From Alphaproteobacteria bacterium (GTDB taxonomy: Bacteria > Pseudomonadota > Alphaproteobacteria > CAAGCB01 > CAG-977): a DNA stretch of 64,000 bases. The notes beneath the pieces were generated by a model, which made no database searches, had not been told where the DNA came from, and saw only the letters and a list, made by a program, of their open reading frames with translations. The stretch lies in contig CAAGEK010000065.1 of assembly GCA_900768845.1 (NCBI GenBank), positions 28,121 through 92,120 of the forward strand. Direction: 5' to 3'. A program made the translations under genes and the position numbers. This document shows, one piece after another, positions 33,896-41,931 of this stretch. The first letter of the stretch is position 1. Every line of letters starts with the position of its first letter.

Positions 33896-34186
33896 ATGAG
33901 AGAGCCGATCTTAAAAGCCGTCGCAATGCCGCCCCGCTTGTTCTGGGCTCCTTTTTTGCCGTCCGCGGCGAATTTGGCATTACAGTTTCCGTTTATGTTT
34001 ATCGGTATGGGGTTGTTTAATGCAAACCCGCTGTGGTTTATGGTAACAATTGTTTTTGCACACGCTTTTTTGGTCGTTTACGGTGCTCGCGAGCCCCATT
34101 TGTCGGCCATGATGAAAGCATACGGCCCCATGGCCGGCGGATCACGCAATATGTATAAGAGTAAAGGAACGAAACTTGCCCCCTGA
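33896..34186 (+). CDS. VirB3-like inner-membrane protein
   Basis: A 96-aa protein with the VirB3 layout: an N-terminal segment KAVAMPPRLFWAPF, two close transmembrane helices (residues about 25-70, LALQFPFMFIGMGLF then FMVTIVFAHAFLVV) and a basic tail. VirB3 works with VirB4 in pilus biogenesis. The stop overlaps the VirB4 gene by 11 bp. Confidence 0.8.
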   Translation: MREPILKAVAMPPRLFWAPFLPSAANLALQFPFMFIGMGLFNANPLWFMVTIVFAHAFLVVYGAREPHLSAMMKAYGPMAGGSRNMYKSKGTKLAP

Positions 34187-36599
34187 TAGCATATACAGCA
34201 TATTCATCCAAAGTCTGGGAACGGGAGCCGTACTGGTCAGTATGTTCGGCATTATCGCCGCCTGCGCTTTCGCCGGTTTGCTGGCGACCAAGCTGGGCGA
34301 GATCATTTTGCCCAAACCCCGGGAAACTCAGGTCAGCGATTTCCTGCCGTTCGAGCGTTTGAAAGAGGACGGGGCGACCATTGAATGTCATAACGGTTCT
34401 CTGGTGCGCGTTTTTTCGGTCAAAGGCGCGGACGTTGCAATGATTCAGCCTGAAATGCGTGAAAATATGCTGGCGGCCCGACAAAGCTTCATTGATGCGA
34501 TGGCGGATTTGAACGTGACCGTTCGAGTGATTACGATTCGCGAAATGACGCCGTTGGGCAATGAAACGCAACACGAAAACTATTTGTTGCGGCGGATCGC
34601 CGAACAATGGGCGGAAAGTCTCAGCCGCGTTTTCAGAAACAAACATTACATCGTCCTTTCCGTTCAGGAACGCAAAAATCATGCGCGTGATCTGGCGCAA
34701 GCGGCGCAGGCTCTGACGACGATTCTGGATATGTATGAACCGACTCAGCTGTTTGAAACGGGGGAAAGCGATTTGGAACTCAGCCCGTTTACGTTCTTTG
34801 CGCGCCTGTGCAGTCCGATTACGACTCCGCATCCCCGTGTCGGATCTTTGGAAGGCGCGGAACTGAAATCCATGCTGACCGCGGATTATATCCATTTCAC
34901 GGGCGATGAAGGGTTGATTCGCTTTTTTTCGGGCGATCGCGAACTGTTCGGCATTGCGATGGGGCTTCGCTCGCCGGGGGATTACATGGATGAGCAGATG
35001 ATTTCGGATCTGCAATCCATTGATATCGAAGTCACGATGTTGCATACGATTACGCCGATTCCCAAAGTGAAAGCGTTGGCGATTTTGATGCAACAGGAAA
35101 GAATGGCGAAAGTGACCAGCTTTTCCGGATCCGTTGCCGGTCAATATGCCGAAGCCGTAGAGCTGATCGACAGTGCGGACAGCGATACGCAGACACTGTG
35201 CCATTATTCTTTAAGCTTGTTCGTGTTCGGCCAGTCGATGGAGGAAATCGAGTTCGGACAGATGGAAGTCGAGAGAATTTGCCGTTTGTACGGTGTGACG
35301 CCCGTCCGCGAAGGATGGATTGCGCAGGCCTGTTTCTTTACGCAGTTCCCGACTTACGAAGTTTATCCTCGCACCTATTCTTTCCTTTCCCGTGCCGTTG
35401 CAACGGCGATCGGTATGGAAAAAACGGCGGAAGGTAACGAAAACAGCGACTGGGGTAAAGGGCCGATTACGGTTTTCCGCACCATCAGCGGAACGGTCTA
35501 TCGTTGGCAGTTCCACGTCACTGCGGCGGCGAACGCGGTGGCACACTGTATTTTATTGGGGTCAACCGGACAAGGTAAAACGACATTGCTGGCTTTTTTG
35601 GCGGGGCAGTCGATGCGTCACAGCGACTTGCGCGTTTACTTTTTCGACCGTCACAGAGGTGTGGAAGTTTTTTGCCGTGCAATCCAAGGGGCTTATGTGA
35701 ACTTTGACGGAGATAAGGATTCGACGTCGATGAATCCCTTCTCGTGTCAGGATGTTCCCGAGAATCGGGCGTTTTTGCGGCGTTGGTTGAAGGCTATCAC
35801 AATGGTTGACGATGCCCAGTCCGAAAAGGAAATCGCCCGTGCGGTGACGACGGCGTTTGAGTATTTGCGTCCCGAAGAACGGACGTTGAAAAATCTGCAT
35901 AAGAGTTGTTTTTCGCCGACGGGAGCGATGCGCCGCGAATTGTTCCGTTGGGTGAACGATCAGCAATACGGGCTGATTTTCAATTCCCCGAACGATACGT
36001 TGGATATGACGGCTCGCTTCATTGCTTTTGACTTTACGCATATTTTCGAAGACGAAGTCCTTGCTCCGGCGGTGATCAGCTACATCATGCAACGTATTCA
36101 CAGTGTTTCCGGTCTGACCGGCGAACCCAGTCTGATCATGATCGACGAAACCGCGCCGATGCTGAAACACCCGATGTTCCGTGAAAGCTTCATTATCGGT
36201 TTGCAAGAAGGCCGTAAAAAGCGTCAGGCTTACCTCTGCGCTTTCCAACAACCGAATATTGTCGACAGTTTGGGGTTGGGCGAAGTCATCCGCGGGCAAT
36301 GTCAAACGGTGATATTCTTCAGAAATCCGCAAGGTATGGAAGAAGACTACGAGAACTGGCGTTTGACGCCCCGCGAGCGGGATTTCATTTTCGGCAGGGC
36401 GTTTAAAGAATTGAAATATGCGATTTTGGTGGCTCGTCCCGCGGTCGGCGAATCGGTTATTCTGGACGTCAGTCTGGCAGGTTTGGGGCCGTACTTGAAA
36501 CTGTATTCCTCGGGGCGTAAACATGTGCTTTTGGCGGAACAGTTGATGAAAGAATACGGGCCCGAGGCCTTTGTCGACAAGTATTTGGAAGTGGCATAA
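34176..36599 (+). CDS. VirB4/TrbE-like type IV secretion ATPase
   Basis: An 807-aa ATPase. A hydrophobic N-terminus (VSMFGIIAACAFAGLLATKL) is followed by the CagE/TrbE/VirB4 N-domain, then Walker A GSTGQGKTTLLAF (about residue 462), FDRHRGVEVFCRAI, Walker B PSLIMIDETAPML (about residue 653) and a C-terminal RecA-like end (GLQEGRKKRQAYLCAFQQP). VirB4 powers substrate transfer and pilin extraction. The start is TTG within the VirB3 gene; an AAAGGAAC ribosome site precedes it. It is shorter than IcmB/TraU-type I-T4SS ATPases, so it belongs to the VirB class. Confidence 0.88.
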   Translation: MPPDSIYSIFIQSLGTGAVLVSMFGIIAACAFAGLLATKLGEIILPKPRETQVSDFLPFERLKEDGATIECHNGSLVRVFSVKGADVAMIQPEMRENMLAARQSFIDAMADLNVTVRVITIREMTPLGNETQHENYLLRRIAEQWAESLSRVFRNKHYIVLSVQERKNHARDLAQAAQALTTILDMYEPTQLFETGESDLELSPFTFFARLCSPITTPHPRVGSLEGAELKSMLTADYIHFTGDEGLIRFFSGDRELFGIAMGLRSPGDYMDEQMISDLQSIDIEVTMLHTITPIPKVKALAILMQQERMAKVTSFSGSVAGQYAEAVELIDSADSDTQTLCHYSLSLFVFGQSMEEIEFGQMEVERICRLYGVTPVREGWIAQACFFTQFPTYEVYPRTYSFLSRAVATAIGMEKTAEGNENSDWGKGPITVFRTISGTVYRWQFHVTAAANAVAHCILLGSTGQGKTTLLAFLAGQSMRHSDLRVYFFDRHRGVEVFCRAIQGAYVNFDGDKDSTSMNPFSCQDVPENRAFLRRWLKAITMVDDAQSEKEIARAVTTAFEYLRPEERTLKNLHKSCFSPTGAMRRELFRWVNDQQYGLIFNSPNDTLDMTARFIAFDFTHIFEDEVLAPAVISYIMQRIHSVSGLTGEPSLIMIDETAPMLKHPMFRESFIIGLQEGRKKRQAYLCAFQQPNIVDSLGLGEVIRGQCQTVIFFRNPQGMEEDYENWRLTPRERDFIFGRAFKELKYAILVARPAVGESVILDVSLAGLGPYLKLYSSGRKHVLLAEQLMKEYGPEAFVDKYLEVA

Positions 36600-36633
36600 C
36601 TTTCCGTATGCGAAAAATTGACGGCGCGGCGGA

Positions 36634-36665
36634 AAATAAGACCGCCCGCCGTCTTATTTTTGTCT
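36634..36665 (+). terminator. Terminator after the VirB4 gene
   Basis: AAATAAGAC pairs with GTCTTATTT over an 8-base loop, followed by TT and later a T-run. Confidence 0.75.
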
Positions 36666-36697
36666 TTTTTTTGTCATAATTGCCTTAATGAAAACCA

Positions 36698-36726
36698 TTG
36701 TTTTGCCATAATTATATGTTTAAAAT
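36698..36726 (+). promoter_or_regulatory. Candidate promoter of the VirB5-like gene block
   Basis: -35 TTGTTT and -10 TAAAAT with a 17-bp spacer, about 58 bp before the first VirB5-like ATG. With the terminator upstream it makes the secreted-protein block a separate transcription unit. Confidence 0.5.
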
Positions 36727-36783
36727 TTAAGTATAGGAAAAGGTGTCTTTTTGATACTGCAGCGTTTTTTGAGGGAGGCTTTG

Positions 36784-37446
36784 ATGAAAAAATTGAAAAA
36801 ATCGGCATTGCTCGGCCTGACATTTGTTACCGCTTCTTTTGTTGCGGAACCGGCTAAAGCGATTCCCATTCCGACAATCGGCATGAGCGAGCTGGTTCAA
36901 AACTTGGAAATGGTCAAGCAGAGCATTGATCAGGCGAAACAACAGTTCGAACAAATTAAAAACGGCGTCGAGCAGGCCAAAAACATGGGCGGCAAGCTCA
37001 GTTTGGACGGTTTGAAGGGAGCGGCTCAAGGCTTGCAAAGCGCATCGAAGGCTGTAACGATTCCTCCGGCGGCTCAAAAAACCGGTTTGACGAATGAAAC
37101 GGTCAAAGATCCCGCGAAAGTCAGGGATTGGGTACAAAACCTGTATAAGCAGAAAGATGAAGGTTTCGATATTGAAGAGCGCGATAACTGTCGTGCGGCG
37201 TCTTCTCAATTGCAAGAAGAAAACACCGCGGCAAGTTTGAGCGAAAGTCTGGCGACGCAAACCGAAATCGCTTCAGGTTCCGATATGAAGGAAGCTCAGG
37301 AAGCCGTTAATAATTCCGGCGATCAGATGCAAATGTTGGGCGCGAATACTAAAATTCTTCAAAAAATTCTGAAGATGAAGGCCGCGGATACAAAGATGAA
37401 AGCGAATGATACGGCGGCAAGTGCGGTAGACGGTCTTTGCCGTTAA
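36784..37446 (+). CDS. VirB5/TrbJ-like secreted protein 1
   Basis: A 220-aa exported protein: signal peptide MKKLKKSALLGLTFVTASFV cut after AKA, then a helical bundle (MSELVQNLEMVKQSIDQAKQ and later QMQMLGANTKILQKILKMKA). This is the pattern of VirB5/TrbJ minor pilus or adhesion proteins, which sit at the pilus tip. It is the first of three similar genes. The longer upstream frame is not needed because this ATG begins the signal peptide. Confidence 0.65.
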   Translation: MKKLKKSALLGLTFVTASFVAEPAKAIPIPTIGMSELVQNLEMVKQSIDQAKQQFEQIKNGVEQAKNMGGKLSLDGLKGAAQGLQSASKAVTIPPAAQKTGLTNETVKDPAKVRDWVQNLYKQKDEGFDIEERDNCRAASSQLQEENTAASLSESLATQTEIASGSDMKEAQEAVNNSGDQMQMLGANTKILQKILKMKAADTKMKANDTAASAVDGLCR

Positions 37447-37488
37447 AAAATGATTGAGCGTATCAATCGAAAAGAATGGAGAAAGATC

Positions 37489-38172
37489 ATGTTTCGTAAA
37501 TATACTCGAATCATTTTTTTGGGGGCGTTGACGGCATTTTTTCCGACGGCTAAAGCTTCGGCACAGACGACTTCGGATGTTGTGATGCAGTTACAGGCCA
37601 TGTTGAGTGCCATCAGCGAGGCACGCGGTACGATTGAAAAAATCGCATCGACCAAGAACTTTACCTCAATGACTTCCGGTATCGGTAATGCGGGAAATTT
37701 GATGAGTGCATTGAAAGGGACGGGTATTTTTAAAGAAGACCCGACAAAAGGCGTTTTAGGCAAGTCTGCACCGATTCTTCCCGCAGAGTTGGCCGCGAAA
37801 GCGGATGATCCGGATGCATCGGCAAATTGGATGCGCGATAATATGCGAGCCGGTACGAATATTGAAAAATTGCAAAAGGTCAGAGCGCAACAACAAGCCA
37901 TGAGTTTTGTCGCAATGGCTCAGGCTTACGGCAAAGCGGTGGCAACCCGTAAAAAGCTGGATAAACGCCTTTCGGAAATTCCTGCTTTGGAAGAAGACGC
38001 TAAAAAGGCGAAAGAAGGCGAGGGAGCGGAAATGGCAATGCTCGGAGAAGTGAACAAGGTGCGTTTGCTTACTTTGGAGCAGGCCGGTTATACTCAGATG
38101 CTGAATGCCGCCGGTACGCAGGTTAAAACGATGCATGACTTTTTCGCCACTGATACAAATGTTATGAAGTAA
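37489..38172 (+). CDS. VirB5/TrbJ-like secreted protein 2
   Basis: A 227-aa exported protein with signal peptide (MFRKYTRIIFLGALTAFFPT, cut near ASA) and helical mature part (TTSDVVMQLQAMLSAISEAR, then KKLDKRLSEIPALEED). The C-terminal half resembles protein 1 (LTLEQAGYTQMLNAAGTQVK). A GGAG ribosome site lies just upstream. It probably shares the VirB5-like role. Confidence 0.6.
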   Translation: MFRKYTRIIFLGALTAFFPTAKASAQTTSDVVMQLQAMLSAISEARGTIEKIASTKNFTSMTSGIGNAGNLMSALKGTGIFKEDPTKGVLGKSAPILPAELAAKADDPDASANWMRDNMRAGTNIEKLQKVRAQQQAMSFVAMAQAYGKAVATRKKLDKRLSEIPALEEDAKKAKEGEGAEMAMLGEVNKVRLLTLEQAGYTQMLNAAGTQVKTMHDFFATDTNVMK

Positions 38173-38188
38173 CCCGAGGAGAACGGAT

Positions 38189-38947
38189 ATGTCCAAAAGG
38201 AAGATTTATTTGGCGTCTTTTTTTGCAATGGCATTTCTCTTCTCCGGAAGAGAAGCCTGCGCACAAGGATGGCCGGTGTTTGACGCAACGAAGCTGACGT
38301 CTTTGATTACCAGCTATGCCGCAAAATTGCAGGGATTTCCCACGTCTTTGCAAAACATTCAGGGGATGAAGGATTTGCAAGGGGTCGTCGCTCCCCAAAA
38401 ACTTATGGAAGGTTTGGGCGGTTTAGGAACTTTGGGGAAAAAAAGCCAACAGGTTATAGGAGCTTTTAATTTCGGAGACACTCCTGTTTCCAAAGCCGGA
38501 GAACGAGGGGCGGACGCCGCCTCCGCAGCGGCAAAGGCTGCTTTCTACGCTAAAGAAGACGATATTGCCGTGGAAGATTTGCAAGAATTGAATGCCCAAC
38601 GTGAAGAAGCTACGGAAGTGGCGAGGAAACAAGAACTGGCGATGAGTGTTCATATGGTCGCCAATCATGACGCCGATGTCGCCGAATTTATGGAAACGGT
38701 TGATAAGGCGTTGGAAAATGCCGCTCAATCCGGCGGTCTGGTCGATCAAATAAATGCAAATACTTTGGCGATTATGGCAAACAGCATCGAAACAAAGATG
38801 CAGATTGAATTGTTGATGACAAATATGGATAAGCGGGTGATTGACATTTTGCGTTCCGTTCCTGTCGGCGGTTATGAAAAACCGAAAGCCACTGTCATTG
38901 ACGGTAAGAGCATTGATAAAGGAGAAGCCAATGTTGTCTTGGAATAA
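38189..38947 (+). CDS. VirB5/TrbJ-like secreted protein 3
   Basis: A 252-aa exported protein with signal peptide (MSKRKIYLASFFAMAFLFSG, cut near CAQ). The mature start WPVFDATKLTSLITSYAAKL is the typical TrbJ/VirB5 opening, and the end has a coiled region (NSIETKMQIELLMTNMDK). It lies 16 bp after protein 2. Three such paralogs in a row suggest a heteromeric tip or distinct adhesins. Confidence 0.65.
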   Translation: MSKRKIYLASFFAMAFLFSGREACAQGWPVFDATKLTSLITSYAAKLQGFPTSLQNIQGMKDLQGVVAPQKLMEGLGGLGTLGKKSQQVIGAFNFGDTPVSKAGERGADAASAAAKAAFYAKEDDIAVEDLQELNAQREEATEVARKQELAMSVHMVANHDADVAEFMETVDKALENAAQSGGLVDQINANTLAIMANSIETKMQIELLMTNMDKRVIDILRSVPVGGYEKPKATVIDGKSIDKGEANVVLE

Positions 38948-39722
38948 AATGAAAAAACTGTTTTTGGTTGCCTTGTTGTGCTCGCTTTTCCCTTTGCCGG
39001 CACAGGCGTGTATTCCTTTGAACCCGATTTGCCTGTTTAAAATGCTGTTGAAGGCAACTCCCGGTTTCCCCGTTATGGACTTTGTCTCCATTCCGGGAAT
39101 TATCCCCCATGTTCCCGCCACTTTGCAAAAAGAGGGGCAGGCGCAACTGAAAAAACTGGCGGATAAAAAAATGCAGGAGCTTCGCGGAGGGGTGCCTTCC
39201 GCTTCGGGAATCGGAGGAGGCAGTAGCGATAAATCCGTTTATCCGGAGCTTGACACTCCTGCGGAAGGAGAGCCGTATCCTTCTTTGGCAGGATTTCCGG
39301 ACATAGATACGACGGATCCGGAAGCCGTTGCGAAATCGATTGAAGTGCTTTTCGTTCGTCCGGCATATGAAAATTCGAAAGAATTGTCGGTTCATGACAG
39401 GGCTTTGATGAAGTATCAGGCAGGGATGTTCAAATATAACAATGCTATTGAAATTGCAGGCTTTTTAGCGGAGTTTAAAAATAAATTCCGTAGTATTTCC
39501 GCCGGAGGAACCAGCAAGGACGAAGCTCAAATCAAAGAAAACATGAGTGAAGCCGAAGCTGTGGAACAAGCTTTAGCCGCCAATTACGAGGCCGCACAAA
39601 TGGAGTATCAGCTGAACCTGCTGTACAACGAACTTCTTGCGGCGCAGTTGCAGCTGGATATGGCCGACAAGCTGGCGAACGAAGGGATTATTCTGGACAA
39701 GCCCGTGTTGGGGGCAATGTAG
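38931..39722 (+). CDS. Exported helical protein of the secretion cluster
   Basis: A 263-aa protein. The start MLSWNKMKKLFLVALLCSLF gives a signal peptide cut near AQA, with AGGAG 6 bp upstream; it overlaps the previous gene by 17 bp. The mature protein has early cysteines (ACIPLNPICLF) and C-terminal helices (MEYQLNLLYNELLAAQLQLD). No family recognised beyond a loose likeness to the neighbouring VirB5-like proteins. Confidence 0.55.
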   Translation: MLSWNKMKKLFLVALLCSLFPLPAQACIPLNPICLFKMLLKATPGFPVMDFVSIPGIIPHVPATLQKEGQAQLKKLADKKMQELRGGVPSASGIGGGSSDKSVYPELDTPAEGEPYPSLAGFPDIDTTDPEAVAKSIEVLFVRPAYENSKELSVHDRALMKYQAGMFKYNNAIEIAGFLAEFKNKFRSISAGGTSKDEAQIKENMSEAEAVEQALAANYEAAQMEYQLNLLYNELLAAQLQLDMADKLANEGIILDKPVLGAM

Positions 39723-39759
39723 TCATTTGACTGCCTTCGGGCAGCACAGAGGTAGGAGA

Positions 39760-41505
39760 ATGAACATGAAAAGCTCGTTAAAAAATACTTTGGCGGCGTT
39801 TACGGTAATTTCGACAGGATTGCTTCCTGTGGATTCTTCGGCGGAAATGTCCTTTAAGACTCCGACGCCGAAACCCGTCGTCGCAGACAAGACACTGGAA
39901 CAATATCCGCGCTTGAATGAGGCCAAAGATCTTGTAAATGACGCGATCGCCCTTCACGAAACGGCGGTGTCGTTGAAATCGAATCAAAAAGTGCTGAAAA
40001 AGCATAAGGATACGATTGACCAGTACAATGAAACCGTCAGCCGTTTGGAACAGAACGTCGCCTGTAACAAACAGCAATTGGCTCAGTTCTTTGCCGATCC
40101 CGCGTCCGTATGGAACAAAATGGCGGCTTGGGCGGAAGACAGCGCGTCAACGGCGTTGGCCAAAGCTTCGGGAGCGTTGGACAGCGGCGTGAACCCCGAA
40201 AACGTCGATTTGTCCAAGATGTCCGAGGACGCTTTAAGCTCCGATATGGGCGATTTGAACCAATATGCCAAGGTGCGTTGGGATGTCGGCGCGGCGGCGT
40301 TGAAAGATTTGTATGCGAATCCTTCAAAATGGGGCAAGGTCAAGGCTCCGTTCCGTCCGTGGGAAGACCAGAAACATATTTATAACGTTTATCTGCAAAA
40401 ACGTTACGCTCAAATGTTGGACGCCTATGTCATTCCGCACGGTGTTCATATCAAGATTCCTTCCGTTTCCGATCAGGAAAAGGGATATTTGCCCGAAACG
40501 TATTATACCGGCGATATTCCCGCGCCTACGGAAATGAATAAAAAATACAATGCGTCCGCCGCAAGCGTTGACGATGTTTGGTGCGGAGCTTCAGCAAACG
40601 GCAAAGTCCGCAGTTGCGCCCGTGTTCAGAAAGGGGCTTTGGCTACACAACATCAGGAGTTTGTGAACAAACTGGCGGGCTTGCACTTGAAGAACGGCCG
40701 TTCCAAACCGGATGTGTCCGCGCCGGCTTTGCCTCAATCTCCTTTACCGCCTTGGCGTGAAGTCGTGTATGTCGCGACGACGGAAAAGGAATTGCCCGAA
40801 CTGGGCTCGGCTTTGCCTGATCCTTGGTTCAAGGTGACCCAGTCCATCGACAATTTCAACGGTGACGGTGAAATGGCGAATTTGGTTGAACGCCACGGCA
40901 ATACGGTTCGTTTCCACCCGAAATCTTATGACAAGGCGACGGGCGAAGTGAAAAAGGATTCCAAAGGCAATCCGAAACTTCCGATTCCTTTGACGATGAA
41001 CCGCATCAGCTCTTATCTGGCCTTGCAGAATGCCGAAGAACAGCAGCTGCCGACAAAGGATCAGGCCGTCGCCGCACTCAAGGAAATGAATGAGAACATT
41101 GTTTCCGTTCTGACGAAAAACGGGTACAAGCCGCGTATCGGATTTGATTTGTCAAATGACGCCGATTATACCGAAGCGGTCAAGCAGTTGAAGATGCTTC
41201 AGAAGAACAAGATTTCTTCGGCCAAAGCGTTAATCGCGAAAATCCAAAGCGAGTTTAGTGCCAACCTGTTCGATTCGGTCAAACAGATGATCGCCGAAGA
41301 ACAAAAAACGCTTTCCGCTTTGTCTTCGGATTCGGAATTTATGGTTTCCGTTTCCCGCAACAACGCCGATGAGATTGATACGCTGATTAAAACGGCTATT
41401 GCCGATGATGAAGCGAACAAAACTTATGAAGCGAATTTGCTCAAGAACAATGAAGATGCGGAAGACTTTGATCCGGTTCCGCCGGTCGGTTGCCCCGTTT
41501 TGTAA
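39760..41505 (+). CDS. Large exported protein of the secretion cluster, unknown
   Basis: A 581-aa protein with signal peptide (MNMKSSLKNTLAAFTVISTG, cut near SSA). The mature part has a helical N-terminus, an aromatic central region (FRPWEDQKHIYNVYLQKRYA), a Cys pair (DDVWCGASANGKVRSCA) that could form a disulfide, a helical C-terminal third (VKQMIAEEQKTLSALSS) and a final GCPVL. No family recognised. As the last gene of the block and the largest exported protein, it could be an adhesin or a channel component; neither is shown. A terminator follows. Confidence 0.5.
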   Translation: MNMKSSLKNTLAAFTVISTGLLPVDSSAEMSFKTPTPKPVVADKTLEQYPRLNEAKDLVNDAIALHETAVSLKSNQKVLKKHKDTIDQYNETVSRLEQNVACNKQQLAQFFADPASVWNKMAAWAEDSASTALAKASGALDSGVNPENVDLSKMSEDALSSDMGDLNQYAKVRWDVGAAALKDLYANPSKWGKVKAPFRPWEDQKHIYNVYLQKRYAQMLDAYVIPHGVHIKIPSVSDQEKGYLPETYYTGDIPAPTEMNKKYNASAASVDDVWCGASANGKVRSCARVQKGALATQHQEFVNKLAGLHLKNGRSKPDVSAPALPQSPLPPWREVVYVATTEKELPELGSALPDPWFKVTQSIDNFNGDGEMANLVERHGNTVRFHPKSYDKATGEVKKDSKGNPKLPIPLTMNRISSYLALQNAEEQQLPTKDQAVAALKEMNENIVSVLTKNGYKPRIGFDLSNDADYTEAVKQLKMLQKNKISSAKALIAKIQSEFSANLFDSVKQMIAEEQKTLSALSSDSEFMVSVSRNNADEIDTLIKTAIADDEANKTYEANLLKNNEDAEDFDPVPPVGCPVL

Positions 41506-41521
41506 TTGAAATTTGACCGGA

Positions 41522-41553
41522 AAATCCCCCGCCGTTGTGACGGGGGATTTTTT
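41522..41553 (+). terminator. Terminator of the secretion block
   Basis: AAAATCCCCCG pairs with CGGGGGATTTT and is followed by TTT. Confidence 0.85.
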
Positions 41554-41876
41554 TATGCCGGCAATCATGAAGTATGCAAGTCGCGATGGTCGGCGTTTCC
41601 TCTTTTACCGGAAAATCCCGCTATCGGAACGGCTGAAGAGCGGGAGGAAAATTTTCACTTCACCACGGGAGAAAGTCTGGCGTCACGGGAGAAAATCCGG
41701 CGAAACAAATATGGTATGCGTACCGGATCGGAATGGAAATACGGGGATGTCAGGGCTGTGGAAAAGACGGAGGGAAAGGGAGCAAGAAGGAAATTATCTC
41801 CCGAACAACGACCGGAATGAACCGGAACGGCGGTTAAAGACAGGTGAGAAAAAAACAGACGACAAAAACCGCCCGA
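41554..41876. other. Gene-free stretch
   Basis: About 320 bp between the secretion block and the minus-strand membrane protein. Overlapping short frames exist but none has a family pattern or a good ribosome site; I see nothing else. Confidence 0.5.
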
Positions 41877-41912
41877 AAAAAAGGATGCTTTCACCAAAGG
41901 AAAAAGCATCCT
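41877..41912 (-). terminator. Terminator after the spermidine-synthase-like gene
   Basis: On the minus strand AGGATGCTTT pairs with AAAGCATCCT and is followed by a T-run. Confidence 0.8.
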
Positions 41913-41931
41913 GTTACGGAAAGATCAAGCA

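Noticed and set aside
34038..36524. Long minus-strand frames of 388 and 320 codons
   Set aside because: They lie antisense to the VirB4 gene and have no family pattern; they follow from codon bias of the real gene.
20548..41505. A Dot/Icm (I-type) secretion system
   Set aside because: No DotA, DotC/D, DotG/H/L or IcmB-length ATPase is present; the ATPase is VirB4-sized and the other genes are pil and VirB types.
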